A DNA stretch of 26,908 nucleotides. It comes from DAOTYX01 sp034434635. Lineage in GTDB: Bacteria; Chloroflexota; Anaerolineae; B4-G1; DUEL01. The DNA lies in the NCBI GenBank assembly GCA_034434635.1, contig DAOTYX010000180.1, positions 1 to 26,908 on the forward strand. Reading direction: 5' to 3'. Positions 7,622 through 15,143 of the stretch are shown piece after piece; within the stretch, counting starts at the first letter, position 1; each line of letters starts with the position of its first letter. The notes under the pieces are model-generated. The model saw only the letters and a program-made list of their open reading frames with translations. It made no database searches and was not told the origin of the DNA. A program made the position numbers and the translations under genes.

Positions 7622-8023
7622 CTACTCCTTCTCCTCCGCCAAAGCCTCGATATAGGCGGCATTGCGCACGATGCAGTTTTCCGTACAAACCCCGCAGCCG
7701 GTGCATTTGTTCTCATCCACACTGCGGGCCTTCTTGCGTATCCTGACGCGAAACCGACCTTCTTCCTCCTGAATCCACTCCACCTCGGAGAAAGTCAGCA
7801 ACTCGATGTTGGGATGCTGACCGATCTCGACCATACGTGGAGTCAGGATACATGAGGAGCAGTCCAGCGTCGGAAACGTCTTGTCGAGCTGGGACATGCG
7901 TCCGCCAACAGCCGGCTCGCGCTCCACCACGTACACCTTGAACCCGGCGTTGGCGATGTCCAACGCTGCCTGAATGCCGGCAATGCCGGCGCCAATGACC
8001 AAAGCCGCTGGTTTATCTGCCAT
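7622..8023 (-). CDS. Stand-alone N-terminal (FAD-binding) half of HdrA
   Basis: The protein has 133 residues and is clearly the first half of the HdrA flavin domain. It carries the GAGIAG dinucleotide-binding loop at 11-16, then VEREPAVGGRMSQLDKTFPT, the CSSC pair (C55, C58), and a 4Fe-4S motif C107/110/113/117 preceded by KARSVDENK. It then stops about ten residues on, in the loop between the two clusters of the HdrA internal ferredoxin. The remaining HdrA sequence resumes from an equivalent point in the NuoG-HdrA fusion at 3660-5204, with nuoE and nuoF in between. The ATG at 8023 overlaps the end of the HdrA-HdrA fusion gene by 11 bases and has GGTGGTGGG upstream. A longer open frame to 8554 is antisense-like noise inside the upstream gene. 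Confidence 0.88.
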   Translation of the reverse strand: MADKPAALVIGAGIAGIQAALDIANAGFKVYVVEREPAVGGRMSQLDKTFPTLDCSSCILTPRMVEIGQHPNIELLTFSEVEWIQEEEGRFRVRIRKKARSVDENKCTGCGVCTENCIVRNAAYIEALAEEKE

Positions 8024-11000
8024 ATCCCACCACCGCATCGAGCATATCGTACACCCGCCCCGTGGCGAAGCCGATCTGCTGGCTGGCCTTGTTCGGGCAG
8101 ACCATCGCGCAGACGCCGCAGCCCTGGCAGAGGAATTCGAGCACCTCGGCATAGAGGGCGCCTGGCTCCAGCACCCGCGCCCCGTAGGGACAGGCCTCCA
8201 CGCACAGGCCGCAGGCCGAGCAGAGACGGGTGTTGACCCGCGCGACCGTCCGAGGCGCCTCCACCTGCCCCCGTGCCAGCAGACTGACGGCGCGCATCGC
8301 CGCGCCCTGGGCCATGGCGATCGTCTCATCCACACCGCGCGGCGAGTGCGCCAGGCCACAGACAAAAATGCCGCGCCGGGTGAAGTCCAGCGGCCGCATC
8401 TTGGGGTGCTCCTCGCGGAAGAAGCCGTTGCTGTCCAGCGGCACGCCCAGCGCCTCGGCCAGCGGCCCGTTATCGTTGGGGGCGATGCCGACGCTGAGCA
8501 CCAGCAGGTCCGCCGGCAAGACCACCTCCCGGCCCGCGATCGGCTCGGTGACACGGACCTCGAGGCAGGCTTCAGCTTGTAGGGTTTCAGGTTTCAGGGT
8601 TTCAGGTTTCAGGTTAGAGGTTGGGGGTTCTTCCAACCTGAAACCTGAAACATGAGAACCTGAAACCTTCGGCTTGTGCTCCAGATCGTAGCGTAGAAAG
8701 ACAACGCCCGCCTCACGCGCCTGACGGTAGAGGTCCTCGCGGAAGCCGTAGGTGCGCATCTCGCGATAGAGGATCGTCACCTGCGTCTGCGGGTTGCGTT
8801 TCTTGAGCGCCAGCGCGTTGAGTACCGCCTTGGTGCAACAGACGCGGCTACAGTACGGCCGGTCCGGTTCACGGGAGCCCACGCACTGGATCATGACGAC
8901 GCGGGATGGCAGGTTGGGAGTTGGTAGATTGGGAGTTGGTGGATTGGGAGTTGGTAAATTGGGAGTTGGTAAATTGGGAGTTGGTAGATTGGGAGTTGGT
9001 AAATTGGGAGTTGGTGGATTGGAGGCATCGGCCACCTTACCCGTTTCCCAATTTACCAACCTACCAGTTTCCCAATTTACCAACCTACCAGTTTCCCAAT
9101 CTACCAACATCCCCTCCAACTCCCGCTGCGTCACTACCCGTGGGTCCTGGCCGTACAGGTACTCCGTCGGCACCACGGGTTGGCCGCCGGTGGCGACAAT
9201 GACCGCGCCATATTCCTCGTCCTCCATCACGCCATCGGCGGAACGTAGCGTCGCGTAGAAATGGCCCAATCGTCCGGTCACCCTCTCGACCGTGGTGTTC
9301 AGGTGGACACGGACCCCCGGTGCGCTGCTCAGCCGTTCGATGAGGTCGGCCAGCACGCGCTGCGGGTCGCCCCCACCAGCCACGATACGCAGGTGATGCA
9401 ACTGCCCGCCCAGGCGATCCGACTGTTCCACCAGGTCCGCCGGATACCCCAGGTCGCTCAACGTGAGCGCGGCGGTCATGCCGGCCAGCCCGCCGCCGAT
9501 CACCAGCACGCGGCGGCTCAGCGGCTCGACAGGCGGGCGGAAGGGCTCACGCCGCAGCACACCGGCGACCCCCATCTCCACCAGGCTCTGCGCCTTGCGC
9601 GTGGCCGCGCGGCCGTTGTCACCGTGCGCCCAGGCGACCTCGCCGCGCAGGTTGACCAATTCCAGCAGGTTGGCATTGAGGCCAGCCGATTCGACCATCT
9701 CCCGGAAGGCTCCCTGCAGCCGCAGGGCGGTGCAGCCGGCCAGGACGACGCGGTTGAGGTTCGCCTCACGAGCCGCGGCAGCCATCGCGGCCAACCCCTC
9801 CCGGCTGCACGCTTCCGTCACCACCTGCACCAGAGCCACATCGCGCAGGCCGCGGGCGTGCTCCGCCACGGCCTCCACGTCCACCGTCGCCGTCACCTCC
9901 GGGCAGGCGCAGAGGAAGACGCCCACGCGCGGGCGCTCCCAGGAGACATCCCGCTCTTCGCCGGGGGCCGTGGCCGTTCGCTCCGCAGAGGCCACGTGCA
10001 GCAGGCGAGCGGCGTTGGCCGCTGCCGCCGAAGCCTCCACCACCGTCTCGGGGATGTCCTTCGGCTCGCGGAAGGAGCCGCCCAGAAGGACACCAGGGCG
10101 GGAGGATTGATCGGGGGCAAAGGGGTCCGTGACGCCGAAGCCGTACTCGTTCAGGCTCACGCCCAGACCGCGGCCCAACTCCTGCACCCCCTGCGGCGCG
10201 CCGAAGCCCACCGCCAGCACCACCATATCGAACTCCTCCTCGCTCACCTTCCCGTCCTCGGCCACGAAGTTCACCAGCAGGTTGCGGTTCTGCCGCTGGT
10301 GAAGCGAGGAGACCATGCTGCGGCGGTAGGAGACCCCAGGCAATGCCTCGACCTCCGCAAAGTAGGCGTCGAAGTCCTTGCCGTGGGCACGGATGTCCAT
10401 ATAGAAAACCACGATCTCCAGATCCGGCTGCAGCCGCTTGGCCACTTTGACCTGCTTGGCGGTGTACATGCAGCAGGCGGAGGAGCAGTATCCCTTGCCG
10501 ATGGACATATCGCGCGAGCCGACGCAGTGGATGAAGGCGATGCGGCGCGGGGCGCGGCCGTCGGATGGGCGGCGGATGCGCGCGCCGGTGGAGCCGGCAA
10601 TGCTGACCATGCGCTCGAACTGCAGGCTGTTCAGCACGTTGTCGTACCGCCCGAAGCCGAACTCTCCCTTCAGCCGTGCGTCGAACGGCGCGAAGCCGGG
10701 GCTGAGGATCACCGCCCCAATGCTCAGCGTCTCCTCCGAAGGCGCCATGTCGAGGTCCACCGCTCCAGTCGGACAGGCGGCCACGCACTGCCCGCAACGC
10801 GTGCAGATCGCCATATCAATCACATAGGCATCGGGGATGGCACGCAGCGGGGGACGGTAGATCGCCTTCTGGGGGGACAGGTCCCCCTCATACGGGTCAG
10901 GCCGCTCCACCGGGCAGACCTGGGCGCAGAGGCCGCAGTTGTTGCAGCGCTCCACAGAGACATAGCGCGGCTTGTGACGCACGCGGACGGTGAACGCCCC

Positions 11001-11303
11001 CGGCTCCCCATCCAGGCTCACCACTTCGGCATAGGGAAGCAAGGTGATATTGGGATGGAGGTCGCACTCGATCGTTGGACAATAGGCCGCCCGCCCCGGC
11101 AGCATATGACAGATGCCACAGGAATCGGTCGGGAAGGTGCGGTCCAGCAGATGCATCGAGCCGCCGATGCCAGGGGCGGTGTCAAGGAGATGCACCTTGT
11201 ATCCCGCCTCGGCCAGCAGCAGCGCCGACTGCATTCCCCCAATACCTGCGCCGACGATCAGGACCGCGTCGCTGGGTTGAGATTGGGCACTGTTTTTGGT
11301 CAT
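8013..11303 (-). CDS. Tandem HdrA-HdrA fusion (1096 residues) with two repeat-encoded loops
   Basis: Two HdrA units are joined in one chain. Unit 1 (about 1-440) has GAGIGG at 18-23, internal ferredoxin motifs C120/123/126/130 and C167/170/173/177, HCVGSRD at 259-265 and YCSSACC at 272-278. Unit 2 (about 457-1096) begins with an HdrA N-terminal domain whose family cysteines are partly replaced (for example GEVAWAH where paralogues have EQCSWVH). It then has GGGLAG at 603-608, QCVGSRE, YCSRVCC and two C-terminal 4Fe-4S motifs at C1028/1031/1034/1038 and C1059/1062/1065/1069. Residues 733-799 and 879-909 are encoded by repeat modules. The start at 11303 has a modest AGGT ribosome binding site and lies 39 bases after hdrB. 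The fusion would fix two flavin units in one polypeptide, where canonical HdrA works as a dimer. Confidence 0.88.
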   Translation of the reverse strand: MTKNSAQSQPSDAVLIVGAGIGGMQSALLLAEAGYKVHLLDTAPGIGGSMHLLDRTFPTDSCGICHMLPGRAAYCPTIECDLHPNITLLPYAEVVSLDGEPGAFTVRVRHKPRYVSVERCNNCGLCAQVCPVERPDPYEGDLSPQKAIYRPPLRAIPDAYVIDMAICTRCGQCVAACPTGAVDLDMAPSEETLSIGAVILSPGFAPFDARLKGEFGFGRYDNVLNSLQFERMVSIAGSTGARIRRPSDGRAPRRIAFIHCVGSRDMSIGKGYCSSACCMYTAKQVKVAKRLQPDLEIVVFYMDIRAHGKDFDAYFAEVEALPGVSYRRSMVSSLHQRQNRNLLVNFVAEDGKVSEEEFDMVVLAVGFGAPQGVQELGRGLGVSLNEYGFGVTDPFAPDQSSRPGVLLGGSFREPKDIPETVVEASAAAANAARLLHVASAERTATAPGEERDVSWERPRVGVFLCACPEVTATVDVEAVAEHARGLRDVALVQVVTEACSREGLAAMAAAAREANLNRVVLAGCTALRLQGAFREMVESAGLNANLLELVNLRGEVAWAHGDNGRAATRKAQSLVEMGVAGVLRREPFRPPVEPLSRRVLVIGGGLAGMTAALTLSDLGYPADLVEQSDRLGGQLHHLRIVAGGGDPQRVLADLIERLSSAPGVRVHLNTTVERVTGRLGHFYATLRSADGVMEDEEYGAVIVATGGQPVVPTEYLYGQDPRVVTQRELEGMLVDWETGRLVNWETGRLVNWETGKVADASNPPTPNLPTPNLPTPNLPTPNLPTPNPPTPNLPTPNLPSRVVMIQCVGSREPDRPYCSRVCCTKAVLNALALKKRNPQTQVTILYREMRTYGFREDLYRQAREAGVVFLRYDLEHKPKVSGSHVSGFRLEEPPTSNLKPETLKPETLQAEACLEVRVTEPIAGREVVLPADLLVLSVGIAPNDNGPLAEALGVPLDSNGFFREEHPKMRPLDFTRRGIFVCGLAHSPRGVDETIAMAQGAAMRAVSLLARGQVEAPRTVARVNTRLCSACGLCVEACPYGARVLEPGALYAEVLEFLCQGCGVCAMVCPNKASQQIGFATGRVYDMLDAVVGYGR
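8577..8669. repeat. GTTTCAGG-type inverted repeat module in frame in the HdrA-HdrA fusion gene
   Basis: TTTCAGGTTTCAGGTT at 8600-8615 pairs perfectly with AACCTGAAACCTGAAA at 8635-8650 (16-bp stem, 19-base loop), with further imperfect units on both sides. The coding-strand reading gives SGSHVSGFRL, then a short linker, then NLKPETLKPETLQ. The reading frame of the host gene continues intact on both sides. Confidence 0.92.
8907..9107. repeat. TTGGGAGTTGGTA-type inverted minisatellite in frame in the HdrA-HdrA fusion gene
   Basis: One arm (8912 to about 9021) holds about seven 15-base units, TTGGGAGTTGGTARA, encoding repeated PTPNL. The opposite arm (9041-9107) holds about three 24-base units encoding LVNWETGR. 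The arms are complementary: for example TTGGTAAATTGGGA at 8951-8964 matches the reverse complement of 9046-9059. A short nonrepeat spacer encoding VADASN separates them. The resulting 67-residue loop sits just before RVVMIQCVGSR. Confidence 0.93.
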
Positions 11304-11342
11304 AGGTTTACCTGACTCCGAAGATCGAAGCGACAGCCCTGC

Positions 11343-12194
11343 TCAGCCGAGCAGGCCGCGTTGTCGAAGGACCGGCCGGGGGTCAATGCCGTGGCGGCCC
11401 CACAGTTTCGCCGTCACGGGCAGGCCCAGCGCCAGGGCCAGCAGTTCCGTGAAATAGAGCGCGGGCACCTTGTCCGCCTGAGCCTGACGGGTATCCAGGT
11501 TGATCTGGCACATACCGCAGGCGCAGGCGATGACGTCGGCGCCGGCCTCACGGGCCGCCTCCGCCAGACGGGTAGATAGGCTGATGACCACATCGGCGCG
11601 ACTGAGCGCCAGGCTGGCCCCGCAACAGTCCACCTTGTATGACCAGTCCACCGCCACTCCGCCCACCGCTTCCACCAGACGATCCATGCGCATCGGGTTC
11701 TCCGGGTCGTCCCAGCCGGTGAACTCCTGCGGGCGCACCAGGACGCAGCCGTAGTAAGAGGCGACGCGCAGCCCTTCCAGCGGGCGAGAGACGCGCTGGG
11801 AGATGAGCGTCAGCATCTCGGGCTCGCTGAGCACCTCCAGCAGGTGGCGCGGACGACCCTGGCCGGTGTAGGTCACACCCAGCATCTGCTCCATCTCCCG
11901 CCGCCATGCCTCATCCTCACGGAAACGCAGGTCGGCGAAGAGGACGTGCTGATAGCAGGCCGGACAGGGCGCGACGATGTCCAACCCCTCCTTCTGCGCC
12001 AGGGCCACGTTCCGCCCCGGCAGACGCAGGGAGAGTTCGTGGTCCAGGTTGTGGGCAGCAGAGGCCCCACAGCAGTTCCAGTCCTCCAGTTCGACCAGCT
12101 CGATGCCCAGCGCCTCGCAGACCGCATCCGTGGAGAGGCCAAACTCTATCGCCGTGGTGCCGACGGTGCAGCCGGGGTAGTAGGAGTATCTCAT
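11343..12194 (-). CDS. hdrB: HdrB-type subunit with two CCG domains
   Basis: HdrB carries the noncubane iron-sulfur clusters that act on the disulfide substrate or pass electrons to an associated enzyme. This 283-residue protein has both CCG domains. The first has YYPGC at C9, CCG at 41-43 and CPAC at 77-80. The second has YYGC at C150, CCG at 190-192 and CGMC around 226-229. Its length is normal for HdrB. It overlaps hdrC upstream by ATGA (12191-12194) and is followed after 39 bases by the HdrA-HdrA fusion. Spacing of the motifs is the same as in the other HdrB at 16299-17168, so the two are paralogues. The natural substrate in a bacterium lacking coenzyme M/B is unknown. Confidence 0.93.
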   Translation of the reverse strand: MRYSYYPGCTVGTTAIEFGLSTDAVCEALGIELVELEDWNCCGASAAHNLDHELSLRLPGRNVALAQKEGLDIVAPCPACYQHVLFADLRFREDEAWRREMEQMLGVTYTGQGRPRHLLEVLSEPEMLTLISQRVSRPLEGLRVASYYGCVLVRPQEFTGWDDPENPMRMDRLVEAVGGVAVDWSYKVDCCGASLALSRADVVISLSTRLAEAAREAGADVIACACGMCQINLDTRQAQADKVPALYFTELLALALGLPVTAKLWGRHGIDPRPVLRQRGLLG

Positions 12195-12760
12195 CTTTGC
12201 ACCTCCGCCGGGCGGCTCTCCTGCGTGCCGTAGAGACGGCGCACCTGCGCCAACCCGCGCACCCGCTCCGGCAGCGTCAGAATCTTTCCCTTCACCAGGA
12301 GGGTCAAGGCGACCTTGATGTCAGCCATCAGGTCGCTGCCCAGCGGGCTGCGCAGTTTGTACTCCGCCAGCATGGACAACTCGTGCACGCGACCCCACAA
12401 ACGGATGCTGTCCAGAAATGACCGGTGCAGGGCGTAGACCGCTGGCAGGGGCTTGTACCCGCCCTCCAGCGCCATATAGCGCAGCGTATCGAACATCGGA
12501 GCGAGACGGATATGATTGGGGCAGCGCGTGCCACAGGTCTCGCAACCCACGCATAGCCAGATCGCCGAACTGGACAGCACGGCATCTTTCTGGCCCAACT
12601 GGATCAGGCGGATCACCTGCGCCGGCGTGTAGTCCATCACGTTGGCCACCGGGCAACCGGCGGAGCACTTCTGGCAGAAGTAGCAGCGCAGGATCGGCTC
12701 GCCGCTGCGCTGCTGGACCGCGAGGCTGAAGCCCGGGTCCGGTCGGTCAAGGGTTGTCAT
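12191..12760 (-). CDS. hdrC: HdrC-type dicluster ferredoxin subunit
   Basis: The 189-residue protein contains two 4Fe-4S motifs, C26/29/32/36 and C70/73/76/80 (CVGCETCGTRCP). In HdrABC these carry electrons between HdrA and HdrB. The start at 12760 has AAAGGAGG four bases upstream. An in-frame ATG at 12775 overlaps the stop of the preceding acetyltransferase gene but has no clear ribosome binding site, so the shorter start is preferred. Its stop overlaps the hdrB start. The C-terminal half (about residues 95-189) is helical and lacks further cysteines, and it is longer than in the HdrC at 17177-17581. Confidence 0.93.
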   Translation of the reverse strand: MTTLDRPDPGFSLAVQQRSGEPILRCYFCQKCSAGCPVANVMDYTPAQVIRLIQLGQKDAVLSSSAIWLCVGCETCGTRCPNHIRLAPMFDTLRYMALEGGYKPLPAVYALHRSFLDSIRLWGRVHELSMLAEYKLRSPLGSDLMADIKVALTLLVKGKILTLPERVRGLAQVRRLYGTQESRPAEVQR

Positions 12761-12774
12761 CAGGCCTCCTTTCA

Positions 12775-13347
12775 TCAGAACTCGCCGGTGTGGTCCACCA
12801 GCCGCAGCGACAGGATCGCCATATCGAGCGTCTCGCCGCTGCTGGTGATGAAGTAGTCACGCAATGTGGCGACTTGCTGGAAGCCCAGTTCGAGAAAGGC
12901 GTTGATCACCTGCGGCTGTGTGGTCACGATCTCGCCATAGATCTGCTGCAGGCCCAACCGGCGGGCAATCTCGATCAGGCTCTGCATCATGAGCATGCCA
13001 ATGCCCCGGCGACGGTACTCGTGGTCGAGGAAGATGCGCGCCCAGGCCAGGTGGCTGTGGTGGTGCTCGCCGAAGTGCAGCGTGGCATCCCCCACCAGCA
13101 GGTCGCCCGCGAAGGCGACCAGCGGGAAGACCCGCCGCAGGTCCAGGTTGTCCACCCAACTCTCGACCACCTTCGGGTCCCCTGCGTCACTGCGGAACCA
13201 TTCCAGGTCCTCGCGCGAGGCGCGGGCGAACAACCCCACCAGCGCCTGCTTGTCCGCTTTCGTCAGGGGACGCAACAGCAGACGCGTGCCGTCCGGCAGG
13301 GTCTTCACCTTCCGATAATGGGCCAATTGATCCCAGACGTCATTCAT
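12775..13347 (-). CDS. GNAT-family N-acetyltransferase
   Basis: This 190-residue protein shows the GNAT acetyl-CoA-binding motif A: a beta strand AWARIFLDHEY followed by RRRGIGMLMMQSLIEIARRLG at 112-132. Its preceding N-terminal region (TRLLLRPLTKADKQALVGLF) is typical of the family. The start at 13347 has a strong GAGGAGGTC ribosome binding site. It lies 35 bases after hdrA and its stop abuts the next hdrC, so it is clearly part of the same transcript. The acceptor is unknown; GNATs acetylate protein lysines, N-termini, amino acids or antibiotics. Given its place in an acetyl-CoA-producing gene block, control of enzymes by acetylation is an appealing but unsupported idea. Confidence 0.85.
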   Translation of the reverse strand: MNDVWDQLAHYRKVKTLPDGTRLLLRPLTKADKQALVGLFARASREDLEWFRSDAGDPKVVESWVDNLDLRRVFPLVAFAGDLLVGDATLHFGEHHHSHLAWARIFLDHEYRRRGIGMLMMQSLIEIARRLGLQQIYGEIVTTQPQVINAFLELGFQQVATLRDYFITSSGETLDMAILSLRLVDHTGEF

Positions 13348-13382
13348 CTAGACCTCCTCACAACGGCTCGGATGCCAGGCAC

Positions 13383-15143
13383 CTAACCACTCAGGACATC
13401 GGCCATGGCCAGGAACTGCTGCGGCTCCCAGTTGTGGACGCGACTGGCCTTGTTGGGACAGGCCACCACGCACGCGCCACAGGTCTGACAGAGCGCGGCG
13501 TTGACCGTGGCGATCTGGCGCACCGGATGGATCTCCCGCGCGCCGTAGGGGCAGGCGGCGACGCAGGCGCCGCAGGCGGAGCACAACTCCTCCACCACAT
13601 AGGCCACCGTCGGCTCCTGCACCATGCGCTCCTGGGAGAACAACTGCAGCACCTTCGCCGCTGCGCCGCTGCCCTGGGCCACCGCTTCCGGGATGTCCTT
13701 GGGCCCCTGCCCGGCCCCCGCCAGGAAGATGCCGGCGGTCAGGCTCTCCACCGGCCGCAGTTTGGGGTGCGCTTCGTTGTAGAAGCCATAGGCATCTACC
13801 GTGGTATGCAGCGTCTGCGCCAGGGTGACCGCCTGCTCGCTGGGCAACATGGGCGTCGCCAGCACGACCAGGTCGGCCTCCACCTCTACCGGGCGACCCA
13901 CGAGCGTGTCAGCGCCCCAGACCACCACGCGGTCGCCGCGACGGAAGATCTTGCTCACCTTGCCGCGCAGGTAGAGGACGCCGTACTCCTCCATCGCCCG
14001 CTGGACAAACTCGTCGTACCCCCTGCCGGCGGAGCGGATGTCAATGTAGAAGACGTAGGCCTGGCCCTCGGGCACGCGCTCCTTGAACATCGTCGCCTGC
14101 TTGGCTACGTACATGCAGCAGGCCTTCGAACAGTAGGAGACGCCCCGTTCCGGATCACGCGAGCCAGCGCACTGGACGAAGACGACCTCCCGCGGCACGC
14201 GCCCGTCGGAGGGGCGACGGGGCACCGCACCGTCCTTCAGCATTCCCTCAAACGTCAGACCATCGACCACATCCGCCACCAGCCCCCCGCCGTACTCCGG
14301 CAGCCGCTCCAGCGGGTAGGGGTCCCAGCCGGTAGCGACGACGATCGCGCCGACCTCCAGGGTTTCGGGTTGCAGGGTTTCAGACTTCAAGGTTTCAGGT
14401 TTCAGGTTAGTGGGAGAGGAACCTGGAACCTGAAACCTGAAACCTGAGACTTCCACTGAAAAGTTGCCCACGTACCCCTCCACCCGGCTCACCTGCGAGT
14501 TGAGCAGCACCCGGATGTTGGGGTGATGGAGGACTCGTGCCACTTTCTGCTCCACCAGGTCCGGCGCGGCGTCGAAGTTGAGATAGGTGCCGGAGAGGCG
14601 GGTCATCTTGCCGCCCAGCCGGTCCTCCCGTTCGACCAGCACCACCGGATAGCCCGTGTCGGCGATGTCCAGCGCGGCCTCCAGGCCAGCGATCCCCCCG
14701 CCGATGACCAACGCACGGCGAGTGAGCGGCAGGCTGAAGGGGATCAGTTCCTCATCCCGACGTACCTTCTCCACGATGGTGCGGACAATCTCGATCGCCT
14801 TCTCCGTCGCCTGCTGCGAATCGTGCTGATGGACCCAGGAGCACTGTTCACGGATGTTGGCGATCTCACAGCGATAAGGGTTGAGCCCCGCCGCAGCCAC
14901 CGCCTGGCGGAAGGTGCGCTCGTGCATCGCCGGGGAGCAGGCGGCGACGACCACCCCGTCCAGGTGATGCTCGGCGATGGCCTGGCGGATCAACTGCTGA
15001 CCGGGGTCGGAGCACATGTACTTGTAGGTTGTGGCGAAGGCAACGTTGGCGTCTCGTCCCACCACCTCGGCCACGTGCTCGACATCCACCGTGCTGGCGA
15101 TGTTGATCCCGCAGTGACAGACGAACACACCGATGCGGCTCAT
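13383..15143 (-). CDS. hdrA: HdrA-type FAD/iron-sulfur protein, second stand-alone copy with repeat-encoded loop
   Basis: The 586-residue protein has the same plan as the HdrA at 733-2466. The N-terminal domain has C9, C11, C44, C69 and C101 (VCHCG, YMCSDPG, ACSP, EQCSWVH). GGGIAG is at 148-153, QCAGSRD and YCSKACC at 324-343, GQGPKDIPEAV near 478, and 4Fe-4S motifs at C521/524/527/531 and C552/555/558/562. The usual CCQG is replaced by GAGQG. The internal ferredoxin is absent and residues 233-261 are repeat-derived. The start at 15143 overlaps the aminotransferase stop as ATGA; an upstream open frame to 15599 is antisense-like and lacks HdrA sequence. With hdrC and hdrB upstream it forms an HdrABC set interrupted by the aminotransferase gene. 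Confidence 0.93.
   Translation of the reverse strand: MSRIGVFVCHCGINIASTVDVEHVAEVVGRDANVAFATTYKYMCSDPGQQLIRQAIAEHHLDGVVVAACSPAMHERTFRQAVAAAGLNPYRCEIANIREQCSWVHQHDSQQATEKAIEIVRTIVEKVRRDEELIPFSLPLTRRALVIGGGIAGLEAALDIADTGYPVVLVEREDRLGGKMTRLSGTYLNFDAAPDLVEQKVARVLHHPNIRVLLNSQVSRVEGYVGNFSVEVSGFRFQVPGSSPTNLKPETLKSETLQPETLEVGAIVVATGWDPYPLERLPEYGGGLVADVVDGLTFEGMLKDGAVPRRPSDGRVPREVVFVQCAGSRDPERGVSYCSKACCMYVAKQATMFKERVPEGQAYVFYIDIRSAGRGYDEFVQRAMEEYGVLYLRGKVSKIFRRGDRVVVWGADTLVGRPVEVEADLVVLATPMLPSEQAVTLAQTLHTTVDAYGFYNEAHPKLRPVESLTAGIFLAGAGQGPKDIPEAVAQGSGAAAKVLQLFSQERMVQEPTVAYVVEELCSACGACVAACPYGAREIHPVRQIATVNAALCQTCGACVVACPNKASRVHNWEPQQFLAMADVLSG
14361..14447. repeat. GTTTCAGG-type inverted repeat module in frame inside the second hdrA
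   Basis: GGTTTCAGGTTTCAGGTT at 14391-14408 is the exact reverse complement of 14427-14444, an 18-bp stem with an 18-base loop, and extra degenerate units extend the left side. The coding reading is VSGFRFQVPG, a short linker, then NLKPETLKSETLQPETLE. The module occupies the same HdrA loop as the one at 1693-1761. Confidence 0.93.

Noticed and set aside
3660..8023. The split HdrA as a simple frameshift or sequencing error
   Set aside because: The two halves are separated by two complete genes (nuoE, nuoF), each with its own ribosome binding site, and the second half has gained a NuoG-like domain. A single indel could not produce this.
8024..8554. A longer version of the HdrA N-terminal-half gene
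   Set aside because: The additional residues are a shadow of the HdrA-HdrA fusion gene. Family sequence begins at MADKPAALVIGAGIAG (8023).
8907..9107. A CRISPR array
   Set aside because: Units are only 15 and 24 bases, are contiguous without unique spacers, face each other as inverted arms and are in frame within an enzyme gene. No cas genes are present.
9261..11315. A 684-codon open frame on the plus strand
   Set aside because: It is antisense to the HdrA-HdrA fusion, which has intact family motifs throughout. The plus-strand product has no recognisable domain and is histidine/arginine-rich, as expected for a shadow frame in high-GC DNA.
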